A stretch of DNA of 64,000 bases from Anaerolineae bacterium (GTDB taxonomy: Bacteria; Chloroflexota; Anaerolineae; Aggregatilineales; Phototrophicaceae). A program made the translations under genes and the position numbers. The notes under the pieces were generated by a model. It searched no databases. It saw only the letters and a list, made by a program, of their open reading frames with translations, and had not been told where the DNA came from. This document shows positions 1-8,777 of the stretch, in pieces (the first letter of the stretch is position 1; each line of letters opens with the position of its first letter). The stretch is from contig JAFLCG010000008.1 in the NCBI GenBank assembly GCA_017303635.1, forward strand, positions 1 to 64,000. The letters are read 5' to 3'.

Positions 1-79
1 GCTCATCCGACCGTATGGCAGCTTCCAGTTGCTTTACTTCCACTTCCGGCAGCGTGTAGTTGGGATATCGTTTGTTCAT
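1..79 (-). CDS. 5' end of a truncated reverse-strand gene, possibly a transposase
   Basis: A reverse-strand frame opens with ATG at 79, preceded by a GAGGG ribosome-binding site, and runs open off the left edge. The 26 visible residues start MNKRYPNYTLPEVEVKQL. A short basic start followed by a helix ending in AAIRSDE resembles the N-terminal helix-turn-helix region of IS630-type transposases and related homeodomain-like proteins, but too little is present for an assignment. The start and ribosome-binding site are what is seen; the family is a guess. Confidence 0.4.
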   Translation of the reverse strand, partial: MNKRYPNYTLPEVEVKQLEAAIRSDE

Positions 80-189
80 CCCTCTATTCTATTTTACTTT
101 CTACCCTTTTCCACATACCTACTTATGCTTCGATGAGTTACTCAACTAGTGCTACGCTGTATATAAATCAACATCCCTTCAAATGAGTG

Positions 190-221
190 AAATGCGACGA
201 ATCTGAGGATTCAAATCGTCG
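190..221. terminator. hairpin between partial gene and beta-propeller gene
   Basis: An inverted repeat AAATGCGACGAATC ... GATT/TCGTCGCATTT surrounds a short loop, with an 11-bp perfect outer stem. It lies between the divergent start of the truncated left-hand gene and the stop of the reverse-strand propeller gene, so it could terminate transcription of the latter. There is no clear T run. It could equally be a small repeat unit. Confidence 0.35.
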
Positions 222-295
222 CATTTGAGGGAAAGAACTAGGGAATACTATAAAATTTACCAACCTGCACTGTCACGGACGTCCCTTTACCCATG

Positions 296-1318
296 CTACC
301 CGTTCATCCAGACAGGGGCGAAGCCTGTCAGGTAGTTGAAGCCCGCTGGACGGACGATGCCTTTTTCAATTTCGGCGATGTAGCTGATCCAGTGATCGTT
401 CTCGTAGGCACCGAAGAGCAGCAGCGCCCCCTCAGGCGACCACATGGGCATCCCTTGCGTTCCCCCGGCAGGATAGATCGGGTGGGCTTCGCTGCCGTCC
501 GGGTGCATGACATACAGACGGCGCACGTCGTCCCGGTCGCTGATGAAAGCGATCCAACGCCCATCGGCTGACCACAGCGGCAGACTGTCAAAAGTGGGGG
601 TGGTGGTTAACGAGCGGAGTTGACCACCATCAGCATCCATTCGATAGAGATCAAAGTCGCCACCTTCCGGGGAAGCAAAGACAATCTGCGAGCCATCCGG
701 GGCAAGTGCCGGGGAATAGACGGATTCTGCTAATCGTCGGGGTGAGGCCGCGCCATCGGCTCGCACAGACCAGAGGGCTTGTTGAGTATCCACGTAGTAG
801 AGGTACTGGCTATCGCTCGACCAGAGGATCGGCTGGAACAGTTTAAGCCCTTCGGCTATACGTCGTATGCGACCCGTCTCCAGATCTACCACCATCAGGT
901 AAACCGCTTCGCCACCAATGGGTCGACGAGCACCATAGGCAATGGCGCTGCCATCCGGCGACCACATTGGCTGCTGGGCGATCAGTTCTGTGCCGGGGAA
1001 GTGCTGCAGGGTGTTGCCAGTGGTATCAGCCAGATAAAGCCCAAATACCTCGTAGCCATAGGCCACCCGCCCCTGATCCGGTGACCAGGTGGTGTAATGA
1101 AAGCCGAAGTAAGGCATGGCAATGGGTTCTGCAGCCAGGCGATGGGCCATTCCACGAGACAGATCGAGCATATAGGGGCGATGGGCCACCCTTCGACCGG
1201 CCTGTGGCACATCTTCAAGATAGGCTAACGCCCGGGCAGGGCCGCCACCCGCCAGGCTCAAGGCCCCGGCGATCAGCAGTAGCGACAGGATCAACAGACG
1301 CAGGACAATAGGGAACAT
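296..1318 (-). CDS. secreted TolB-like beta-propeller protein
   Basis: 340 residues. The first 25 residues form a hydrophobic signal segment (FPIVLRLLILSLLLIAGAL), so the protein is probably exported or membrane-anchored. The rest consists of repeats with the TolB/PD40 signature, a W-S-P/A-D/E-G turn followed by an AF or AYG strand (for example MWSPDGSAIAYG, LWSADGRWIAFIS, MWSPEGALLLFG), implying a six-bladed propeller. Such proteins usually bind peptides or other proteins in the envelope; the ligand here cannot be told. It is transcribed away from the response regulator at 1553. Three relatives lie at 8778, 22485 and 54493. No TolA, TolQ or Pal gene is nearby, so a Tol-Pal role is not implied. 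Confidence 0.8.
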   Translation of the reverse strand: MFPIVLRLLILSLLLIAGALSLAGGGPARALAYLEDVPQAGRRVAHRPYMLDLSRGMAHRLAAEPIAMPYFGFHYTTWSPDQGRVAYGYEVFGLYLADTTGNTLQHFPGTELIAQQPMWSPDGSAIAYGARRPIGGEAVYLMVVDLETGRIRRIAEGLKLFQPILWSSDSQYLYYVDTQQALWSVRADGAASPRRLAESVYSPALAPDGSQIVFASPEGGDFDLYRMDADGGQLRSLTTTPTFDSLPLWSADGRWIAFISDRDDVRRLYVMHPDGSEAHPIYPAGGTQGMPMWSPEGALLLFGAYENDHWISYIAEIEKGIVRPAGFNYLTGFAPVWMNG

Positions 1319-1552
1319 AGGGTTTCGTCACAGCTTCCATTGCACGCGCGTGACGATAGCACATCCTGGCCCAGTCAGCCACGCGGAGCACGACCTCCGC
1401 CTTTCGACGGATTTTCCTTTCCCTTACGCACGCCGGTGTTATAGTCTGAGGAAGGAAGTAGAGAGGGCTGAGCGCGAAGCATACAGTCTTTTCCACAAGA
1501 GCTTGCTTCACGAAACTTGCAACCAGTCACTGGTTTTACGGAGATAACTACT

Positions 1553-2200
1553 ATGCCGATTCGCATCATGCTCGTGGACGATCATCAGGTCGTGCGGCAG
1601 GGTGTACGGATGTTCCTGACGCTCGATCCTGATCTGGAAATCATTGGCGAGACCAGTGATGGCAAGTCAGGCGTTGAGATGGCCCGTCAACTCAAGCCGG
1701 ATGTCATCCTGATGGATTTGCTCATGCCGGTGATGGATGGTGTGACGGCTATCGGGATTCTGCGGAAAGAACTGCCTGATACCGAGATCATCGCGCTCAC
1801 CAGCGTACTAGAAGATAACGCCGTCATGGGGGCTATGCGCGCCGGGGCTATCGGCTACCTGCTCAAGGATACGGCTGCCGAGGAACTCATCCGGGCGATC
1901 AAAGCAGCGGCTGAAGGTCAGGTGCAGTTGTCGCCCAAGGTGGCGGAGCGCCTGTTCCGCGAAATCCGCGCCCCGGAAAGCCCGGAAACACTCACCGAGC
2001 GCGAAACTGATGTGCTGCGGCTGCTGGCTTCCGGCCTTTCCAATAAGCAGATCGCCGCGCAGTTGGTCATCGGGGAAAAGACGGTCAAGACGCACGTCAG
2101 CAACATCCTGAGCAAGCTGGGGGTGAGCAGCCGCACGCAAGCCGCGCTGCACGCGGCTCGTATCGGGCTGGTCAGCGGGGTGGGTAATCCGTTCGGCTAG
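1553..2200 (+). CDS. NarL/FixJ-family response regulator
   Basis: 215 residues from ATG 1553, chosen because GGAGATAAC lies just upstream; an upstream in-frame start at 1517 lacks a site. The receiver domain (about 1-120) has the acidic pair D9/D10, the phosphoacceptor D55 in MDLLMPVMDG, and a Lys in YLLKDTA. A LuxR-type helix-turn-helix follows at about 145-205 (LTERETDVLRLLASGLSNKQ, then KTVKTHVSNILSKLG). It should bind DNA when phosphorylated. The histidine kinase that starts 56 bp downstream has a HisKA_3 domain, the usual partner type, so the two form a cognate pair. Targets are not evident. Confidence 0.95.
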   Translation: MPIRIMLVDDHQVVRQGVRMFLTLDPDLEIIGETSDGKSGVEMARQLKPDVILMDLLMPVMDGVTAIGILRKELPDTEIIALTSVLEDNAVMGAMRAGAIGYLLKDTAAEELIRAIKAAAEGQVQLSPKVAERLFREIRAPESPETLTERETDVLRLLASGLSNKQIAAQLVIGEKTVKTHVSNILSKLGVSSRTQAALHAARIGLVSGVGNPFG

Positions 2201-2256
2201 TTCCAGATCCACATACAAGCCGATTGCTAGACTGCGAGGGTGGCAAGGAATATACG

Positions 2257-5200
2257 ATGCTCAACCTGCAAGACTTTGCGGCCGATTTTCTGCAACAGAC
2301 GGCCAGTCAACTGCTGACTGCCCGCACACCTGAAGCCCTGCTGGAAGCAGCCAGTGTCTATGCGCGGGGTCAGGGGGCAACCGCCGGGTCACTGGTCTAT
2401 GCGGAAGTCGAAAGTGTAGACGATCAACCCCACTGGCGGATCGTGGCTGAATGGGCAGCAGAAGGCGTGCCGCTGCGGGGGCTAGGAGAACCCTCGCTGG
2501 AACATACAGACTCCGCTTCCGCGCATTTCTTCGCGCATCCTAACCAGCCTTATTTCCTCGAAGACGCACCTCAACACCCGGATTTGCATCCAGTCGTCCG
2601 CCAGCAGTGCCGTGATCTCCAACGACAGAGCATGGTGCTTATCCCGCTCAAGAATCAGGATCGGTGGGTGGGGCTGCTGGGGTTTTTCTGGCGCGACTCA
2701 TACACATTCACCCCGGACGATCACCGGGTATTTAGTTCCGTCATCTATCAGATCGCTCCGGTGATTGATGCCCTGCGCCTGATGCAATACAGCCAGCAGC
2801 AAGCAGCCCGATTGGAAACGCTCAACCGCATCAGCACCGCCTTGACGCAGGCTGTGGATGAAGTGGGCATTGTCGGGGCGCTGACTCCATTGGTCGAACA
2901 GTACGGCGGGAGCTACATCGAACTGGAATATCAGGATGTGGAAGAAGTCCGTTACCGGGCGACCACTACCACTGCCGAACACAACCGCTGTTTTCTTCCG
3001 GCGACCGTCGCCCGCTGGCAGGAAGGGGAAGGGGCCGTCCGCACCACATCCTATCAGCAGATGCCCCCGCATTCAGCCTGGGACTATGGCATTGATGCTT
3101 TGGCCATGGAAACACCGGACAGCCCATTATTTGTCGAGTATCTGCCCGATGAACCCCGCCTGAGCGCCGAGGCCCGGGCACGCATCCGCAGTGAACTTCA
3201 GTCCCGCGCATTGATTTACATGCAGCTTTACAGCGGCGGGCGTTTGCAGGGGAACCTGGCAATTGCCTGGTCGGAAGCCCACCCTTTCAGCGAAGATGAA
3301 CGTGCCATTTATACCCGTCTACGGCAGACCCTGGCGGATGTGGTCGCTTCGCGGCGGGCGTACCTGGCCGAACAGGAAGCACGCCGGGAAAGCGAAACGC
3401 TCTACCGGGCCGGGGAAGCGATCAACCGCGCACGTACTTTTGAAGAACTTCTGGATGTGCTGGTATCGTTTAATCTGGCCGGGGATGGGGTGGGCATCAG
3501 CATCTTCGATACCCCTTCGATCGAAGGGGCCAGCCGCCTGATTGTTTTCACCCGGGCGATTAACTCGCCTGACTACCTGAACCTGGAGATTTCGCTGGAA
3601 GACTTTCCGGCGGTCAGGCGAATGCTCACCGAGGGGCGGATCGTCCTCATCAACGACCCGGCGAATGACCCCCGGCTCGACCCGGTCAGCGCCCGCTTTT
3701 ACCAGCAGTATGGTATTCAGTCGGTTCTTGGTCTGGCCCTGCTGGTCGGTGGGGAATTCATCGGCACCTTATCGCTCACCGCAGTCCTGGCCCCGCAGCA
3801 GTTCACTGAACGCGACATCCGACAGATCACTGGTATTGCCAATCTGGTGGCCACGGCCGTCGAGCGTATCCGTTTGCAGGAGCAGACACTCAAGGCTAGT
3901 TTGCAGGCGGAAAAGCTGGCGCAGGTCAGCGCGTCACTGGCGCAGGCAACGGATGAAATGGGCGTGTTGCGGGCGCTGGTACCGCTGGCCCAAACCTGCG
4001 GCGCTACCCAGATGGGTCTGGAATATATGGATGTGGCCGAGGCGATGCAGGTGACTGCAGGCGCACATGGCGTGGAATTCGCCCCGGCCCCGGTGGCTAT
4101 CTGGCTGGACGGGGAAGTCAGTCAGGTGACATTCGGGAACTCCCCACTGCGTCCCGCCAGTGATTACGGCATTGATAAGATTGCTTTGCAGCATCCACAG
4201 GAACCGCTATTTCTTGAAAATCTGCTGGAAGATCCCCGCCTGACGGCTGAAGCACGTGAACGCCTGGGTCAGGAAGTCAAATCACGGGCGCTGGTGTACA
4301 TGGCGCTGTTCAGCGGTGGACGCTTCCAGGGAAATCTCAGCATTGCCTGGCGAAATCCACATCCCTTCAGCACAGAAGAACGGGCGATCTTCATCGCCTT
4401 GCGCCAGACTCTATCCGATGTCGTCGCTTCCCGGCGATCCTATCTTGCAGAGCAGGAAGCACGCCAGGAAAGCGACACACTTTACCGGGCGGGGGAAGCC
4501 ATCAACGGCGCACAATCGTTTGAGGAAGTCGTGCGCGCAGTTGCCAGATTAGGCTTGAAGACCGATGTGATCGGAATGGCGCTGTATGACCACTTTGACC
4601 TGGCGCGGGCGGAGGGCTACCAAGCCTATATTCTGCGCGTGCAGGATGAACCCCACAGGGTATATCAGCAGCATGAGCGCTTTGACCAATATTCCCATAT
4701 GAAGGAATTTGCGGTTCATGACGCGCTCGAAATTGCAGACATCGCCACTGATCCCGTGATGCCTGACAAATCGCGCGAGTTGTATCTGGGTCTGGGCCTT
4801 CAATCGTTGTTTGGGGTTACGCTCCGAGTCGGTGAACGGGTGATTGGCGGCATCGGTTTTCATGAGTGTGTGGCCCGACGCTACTCGGAACAGGAAAAGC
4901 GCCTGCTCACGAGTATTGCTGACATGATCAGCACGGCGATTGAACGCATCCGGTTGCAGGAGCAGGCTGAAGCCGGGCAGCGACGAGCAGAAAAAGTGGC
5001 CCAGATCAGCGCGGCTCTGGCGCGGGCCGCTAATCAGGCCAGCCTGGGTGAGGCTTTCAGCGCCTTCCTGCAGGAAACTGGCGCAGCCATGATGTCGATC
5101 AGCTATATCGACCCGGAAGAGTTGACGGAGCCGAGCCAGCATATCGACAATGTGCATCAACGCTACAGCACGACCATTTATGCGCTGTGGCCTGCACCGG

Positions 5201-7707
5201 AAGACGGTTCGCCGCTGCCACAAGAACATAAACCGGCGGGCGCACCGATGTTCGGGGGGGATCTGGATACCTTGCTGCGACGCGATCTGCAACAGATCGT
5301 GTATGTGGAAGATATGCTCAACGATCAGCGCCTGACCGCAGCCTATCGTACGGATTTTGTAGCCACTTTTGGCTTCCGTGCAGGGGTCTATATGCCGCTC
5401 TTCCACGGCAACCGCCTGCAGGGGTATGTGGCGGTCGGCTGGCGAGAAGCACATCACTTTAGCGAAGAAGAACACTATCTGTATGAACGGCTCAAGCGGA
5501 CGCTGGCGGCTCATGCGGAAGCGCGGCGCGCCTATATGGCGGAAGAGGCAGCCCGCAAGGAAAGCGATGTGCTGTACCGCGCCGGTGAACAGATCAACGG
5601 GGCCAACAGCATTGAGGAAATTGTCGAAGCGGTGGCGACGCTGCCCCTGAAGACGTCGCTGGTGGCGCTGGGTGTCTTTGAGAACGGGGATATGGAAGGG
5701 GCGACCTGGCAGGATGTATATATTCGGCAGCTCAAGCAAGGCGCGCCCATCACGGTCCGGCACCTCACCCGTGAAGAACATCCCGCCGGATTTTCCTTCC
5801 GCAACCGGGACATGATCGTGATCGAGGATACGCTGACCGAACCGGATGTGCCGGAGACTTCCCGACGGATCTACCTGAGTGGGGGTGTCCGCGCGCTGCT
5901 GACGATCACCCTCAAGATCGGTGATCGAATCATCGGTGGGGTGGGCTTTAATGATTACCAGCCCAAACGATATACCGACCGGGATAAACGGATCACTGTC
6001 GGCCTGGGTGGATTGGTCTCCAACGGGGTGGAGCGCATCCGCCTGCGAAAAGAAGCCGAAGCAGCCCGGCGCCGCGCTGAGACACTTTCCCACATTCATG
6101 CGGCGGTTTCCGGCAGCCATGACGAAGCCTCCATCCTGAGGGCGTTGGAGACGTTTACCAGCGCGATTGGCGCACACAGCATGAGCTTGCGTTATGTGGA
6201 CTGCGACGAGGATGGCGTGATTCTCCGGTCGTGGCTGGTGGCGGAATGGAAAGATGGGCGCACCCGCCCCATCAGCCGAGGCGAACGCCAATCCAACTTC
6301 CCGATGCAGGACTGGTGGGGCAAAGTGGTGGGTGGACTCTTCGTCAGCGAGGACGTGGAGACGGATGCGCGGATCAGTGCCGAATACCGGCAGCACCTGA
6401 TGCAAGAAGACATCACCTCGATGGCTTCCCTGCTGCTCTACGGGGGAGGCGGCATGCAAGCGCTGCTGAGCGTCTTCTGGCAACAGGCGCATCAATTCAC
6501 ACTGGATGAGCAACATATCTTTTCCCAACTGACCCGGACTCTGCCGACGGTCATTGCCACCCGCCGTGCTTTCCTGGCTGAACAGCAGCGCGCCCGTCAA
6601 CTGGAAACAGTGGCGAAGGTCAGCGCAGCGGTCACGGGACGGCTAAACCGGGATGCGCTGCTGCAAACCCTGACAGAGATGACCGAAGTCAGCTTTGAGA
6701 ACTTCCATATGGAGATCTTCCTGCTGGATGAACTGCAGTGCCTGGTGCAAGCGACCCACGTGGCCCAGGGCCTGCCGCGGCTAGAAATCGACCTCTATGA
6801 AGAACGCTCGTTGATCGCCCGCGCCGCCCGTGAACGGCAGCCGATGCGCGCCGATGACATCACGGCAATAAACGGCTGGTCACTGGCTCCGCTGATCCCC
6901 AATGCGCGGGCTGAACTGGCTGTCCCGATGACACTGGGCGAGCGCTTGATCGGTGTGCTGGTGGTGCAATCGACCGAGGCCGGGCGGTTTAGCGAAACTG
7001 ATAGCTGGGTCATGTCCACGCTGGCAGATTTGCTCTCGGTCGCGATCCAGAATGCGGACCTGTATGCCCAGGCTCAGGAAGGGGCGGCCTACGAGGAGCG
7101 CAACCGACTGGCCCGCGAACTCCACGACTCGGTTTCGCAGGCGCTGTATGGCATCGCGCTAGGCACCAAGACCGCCCGCGCCCTGCTCGACCGCGATCCT
7201 TCCAAGCTGAAGGAGCCTTTGGATTACATCCTGCAACTGGCGGATGCCGGTTTGATGGAAATGCGGGCGTTGATCTTCGACCTACGGAAGGACTCGCTGC
7301 AAGAGGAAGGGTTGCTGGCTGCGCTCACCCGGCAGACAGACTCGATGGGGGCGCGGTACGGAATCACCATCCACAAAGACTTCTGTGATGAACCCCTGCT
7401 GCCGCTGGCGACCAAGGAAGGTATTTACTGGGTCGCCCGAGAGGCTCTGCATAACATCGTCAAACATGCTAAAGCGACGCAGATTGATCTGTCGCTGGAT
7501 TGTAACGCGCACTCGTTGTGGCTGGAGATCCGCGACAACGGGCTGGGATTCGACCCCAACGCCGATTTCAAAGGGCATATGGGGCTGGGCAACATGCGGG
7601 AACGGACGTCCCGGCTTGGCGGCACGCTGGAGATCGAGTCCCAACCGGGCGGGGGGACGCTGGTTCGGGTGCGCGTCCCACGTCCGCTTGGGGAATGCCT
7701 AGCCTAA
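2257..7707 (+). CDS. nine-GAF sensor histidine kinase (NarL-partner type)
   Basis: 1816 residues from ATG 2257, which has AAGGAATATACG before it; an upstream TTG at 2224 is less likely. After an N-terminal GAF (about 1-180) the protein alternates two GAF-like modules: A at about 185-380, 551-735, 911-1100 and 1271-1445, and B at about 381-545, 741-903 and 1105-1265. A last GAF covers about 1448-1605. A-B junctions are nearly identical (ASRRAYLAEQEAR ... LYRAGEAIN), showing tandem duplication. The HisKA_3 phosphoacceptor is H1623 in ARELHDSVSQAL. The ATPase domain has the N box at HNIVKHAK and G boxes DNGLGFD and GMGLGN-like HMGLGNM. No transmembrane segment is evident, so it is probably cytosolic and senses several small ligands or redox states. 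It should phosphorylate the regulator encoded upstream. Its last 9 bp overlap the convergent gene. Confidence 0.93.
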   Translation: MLNLQDFAADFLQQTASQLLTARTPEALLEAASVYARGQGATAGSLVYAEVESVDDQPHWRIVAEWAAEGVPLRGLGEPSLEHTDSASAHFFAHPNQPYFLEDAPQHPDLHPVVRQQCRDLQRQSMVLIPLKNQDRWVGLLGFFWRDSYTFTPDDHRVFSSVIYQIAPVIDALRLMQYSQQQAARLETLNRISTALTQAVDEVGIVGALTPLVEQYGGSYIELEYQDVEEVRYRATTTTAEHNRCFLPATVARWQEGEGAVRTTSYQQMPPHSAWDYGIDALAMETPDSPLFVEYLPDEPRLSAEARARIRSELQSRALIYMQLYSGGRLQGNLAIAWSEAHPFSEDERAIYTRLRQTLADVVASRRAYLAEQEARRESETLYRAGEAINRARTFEELLDVLVSFNLAGDGVGISIFDTPSIEGASRLIVFTRAINSPDYLNLEISLEDFPAVRRMLTEGRIVLINDPANDPRLDPVSARFYQQYGIQSVLGLALLVGGEFIGTLSLTAVLAPQQFTERDIRQITGIANLVATAVERIRLQEQTLKASLQAEKLAQVSASLAQATDEMGVLRALVPLAQTCGATQMGLEYMDVAEAMQVTAGAHGVEFAPAPVAIWLDGEVSQVTFGNSPLRPASDYGIDKIALQHPQEPLFLENLLEDPRLTAEARERLGQEVKSRALVYMALFSGGRFQGNLSIAWRNPHPFSTEERAIFIALRQTLSDVVASRRSYLAEQEARQESDTLYRAGEAINGAQSFEEVVRAVARLGLKTDVIGMALYDHFDLARAEGYQAYILRVQDEPHRVYQQHERFDQYSHMKEFAVHDALEIADIATDPVMPDKSRELYLGLGLQSLFGVTLRVGERVIGGIGFHECVARRYSEQEKRLLTSIADMISTAIERIRLQEQAEAGQRRAEKVAQISAALARAANQASLGEAFSAFLQETGAAMMSISYIDPEELTEPSQHIDNVHQRYSTTIYALWPAPEDGSPLPQEHKPAGAPMFGGDLDTLLRRDLQQIVYVEDMLNDQRLTAAYRTDFVATFGFRAGVYMPLFHGNRLQGYVAVGWREAHHFSEEEHYLYERLKRTLAAHAEARRAYMAEEAARKESDVLYRAGEQINGANSIEEIVEAVATLPLKTSLVALGVFENGDMEGATWQDVYIRQLKQGAPITVRHLTREEHPAGFSFRNRDMIVIEDTLTEPDVPETSRRIYLSGGVRALLTITLKIGDRIIGGVGFNDYQPKRYTDRDKRITVGLGGLVSNGVERIRLRKEAEAARRRAETLSHIHAAVSGSHDEASILRALETFTSAIGAHSMSLRYVDCDEDGVILRSWLVAEWKDGRTRPISRGERQSNFPMQDWWGKVVGGLFVSEDVETDARISAEYRQHLMQEDITSMASLLLYGGGGMQALLSVFWQQAHQFTLDEQHIFSQLTRTLPTVIATRRAFLAEQQRARQLETVAKVSAAVTGRLNRDALLQTLTEMTEVSFENFHMEIFLLDELQCLVQATHVAQGLPRLEIDLYEERSLIARAARERQPMRADDITAINGWSLAPLIPNARAELAVPMTLGERLIGVLVVQSTEAGRFSETDSWVMSTLADLLSVAIQNADLYAQAQEGAAYEERNRLARELHDSVSQALYGIALGTKTARALLDRDPSKLKEPLDYILQLADAGLMEMRALIFDLRKDSLQEEGLLAALTRQTDSMGARYGITIHKDFCDEPLLPLATKEGIYWVAREALHNIVKHAKATQIDLSLDCNAHSLWLEIRDNGLGFDPNADFKGHMGLGNMRERTSRLGGTLEIESQPGGGTLVRVRVPRPLGECLA

Positions 7708-8214
7708 AGGCTCAGCGGTCGGCTGACCGGCAGCAGCCAACAGCGTATTGACCTGTGCATCTACATCCAACAGGCAGGACCCGGCCGGTGAGTTGAGCAG
7801 CTGCCACTGCACACGGGTGAAGGTGGACATGCCCAGCACCAGCCGCCCCATGGGGTCTTCCCCAATCGCCATTAGAATATCGGATGGGATGGTGGTTGGA
7901 TCGAGCAGCCAGGCGATGTGCTGGAGCATCTGACTGCGGCGCTCCGGGCCGTAGTCCGGGCAGGCATCCACCCCGGTTTTGATGTCCTGTACGGCTATCC
8001 GCTGGGACTCGGGCAGGGCCAGATTCGCCGCGTTTTGCACATTGGCGACGACCGTCGGGTTCATCGGTAGCGATTGCGCCGGGGTGGGCGTGACGGTCCC
8101 ACTCGGTGCACGGCTGATGGCAGCAAAGCCGATCACGCCGACGGTGAACAGGAAAAAGGCCAGACTGATGAAAAACCGGCGCTGATCCGCCGGCGTGTTC
8201 CCAGATGACTTCAT
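7699..8214 (-). CDS. membrane-anchored protein of unknown function, cytochrome c neighbour
   Basis: 171 residues. One transmembrane segment lies at about 13-34 (FFISLAFFLFTVGVIGFAAI) after a short charged N terminus, followed by a Thr/Pro-rich linker and a helical domain likely outside the membrane. It contains two Cys (in DACPDYG and GSCLLD) that might pair. No family was recognised. The start overlaps the stop of the cytochrome c lipoprotein gene by 4 bp (ATGA), so the two are translationally coupled and probably work together at the outer face of the membrane. The 3' end overlaps the histidine kinase gene tail to tail by 9 bp. Confidence 0.75.
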   Translation of the reverse strand: MKSSGNTPADQRRFFISLAFFLFTVGVIGFAAISRAPSGTVTPTPAQSLPMNPTVVANVQNAANLALPESQRIAVQDIKTGVDACPDYGPERRSQMLQHIAWLLDPTTIPSDILMAIGEDPMGRLVLGMSTFTRVQWQLLNSPAGSCLLDVDAQVNTLLAAAGQPTAEPLG

Positions 8215-8690
8215 GACCCGCCTTGCAGCGACATGAGATAAAGATACAGGTTGCGACCACCGCTCTCACTGAGGCGGTTGGTGGAATACTGATGATCGAC
8301 CCCTAGCTCGCCGCCGGAGCGCATGAAGCTGATGAACTCGGCTTCGGTGGCGGCGTAGGCCAGCAGAGACTTTTCCCCGTCAATGCCTTCCCCGACATCG
8401 CCATGACAGGAGGCGCAATCGAGGGCTTCATAACGCCCACGCCCCCGCTCGATGGCCTGGGTATCGACCGCGGCAGCGCCGACGGTCACAGTGGCGGCCG
8501 CGGTTGCCACAGACGGCGGGGCGGTCGGCTGGGTGAAGCTGAAGGTGGGGATGATGGCTGTGTTGGTGGGTGCCGGGGTTGCTGTTTCCGCCGGTGCAGC
8601 CGCGCCACCGCAGGCCGCAAGCGTGAGCAGGAGCAAGATGAAGGTCAGCAGTGACAGGTACAGACGTGTGTGCATAGCCGGTTTATCCAT
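8211..8690 (-). CDS. cytochrome c lipoprotein with one heme
   Basis: 159 residues. A lipoprotein signal ends in LLTLAAC (C27), so the protein should be lipid-anchored on the outer face of the membrane. A Thr/Pro/Ala-rich linker (about 30-75) leads to a small c-type cytochrome domain with the heme motif CASCH (C92, C95, H96); a Met in FMRSGGELG is a candidate distal ligand. ERGRGRYEALDCASCHGDVG is typical of class I cytochromes c that shuttle electrons to or from membrane complexes. No oxidase or dehydrogenase genes are adjacent, so the partner is unknown. It is coupled to the following membrane-anchored gene. Confidence 0.85.
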   Translation of the reverse strand: MDKPAMHTRLYLSLLTFILLLLTLAACGGAAAPAETATPAPTNTAIIPTFSFTQPTAPPSVATAAATVTVGAAAVDTQAIERGRGRYEALDCASCHGDVGEGIDGEKSLLAYAATEAEFISFMRSGGELGVDHQYSTNRLSESGGRNLYLYLMSLQGGS

Positions 8691-8777
8691 GCGTCAAATA
8701 GTATGGGTATCAGGTATCAGTTGGCAGTTGCGTCAGCACGATGATAGACCAAATCGAGGAAATAGACGAATGCAGTG

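Noticed and set aside
4549-6600. A 683-codon open frame antisense to the multi-GAF kinase
   Set aside because: It lies wholly inside the kinase gene, has no recognisable domain, and follows from strong codon bias in GC-rich DNA.
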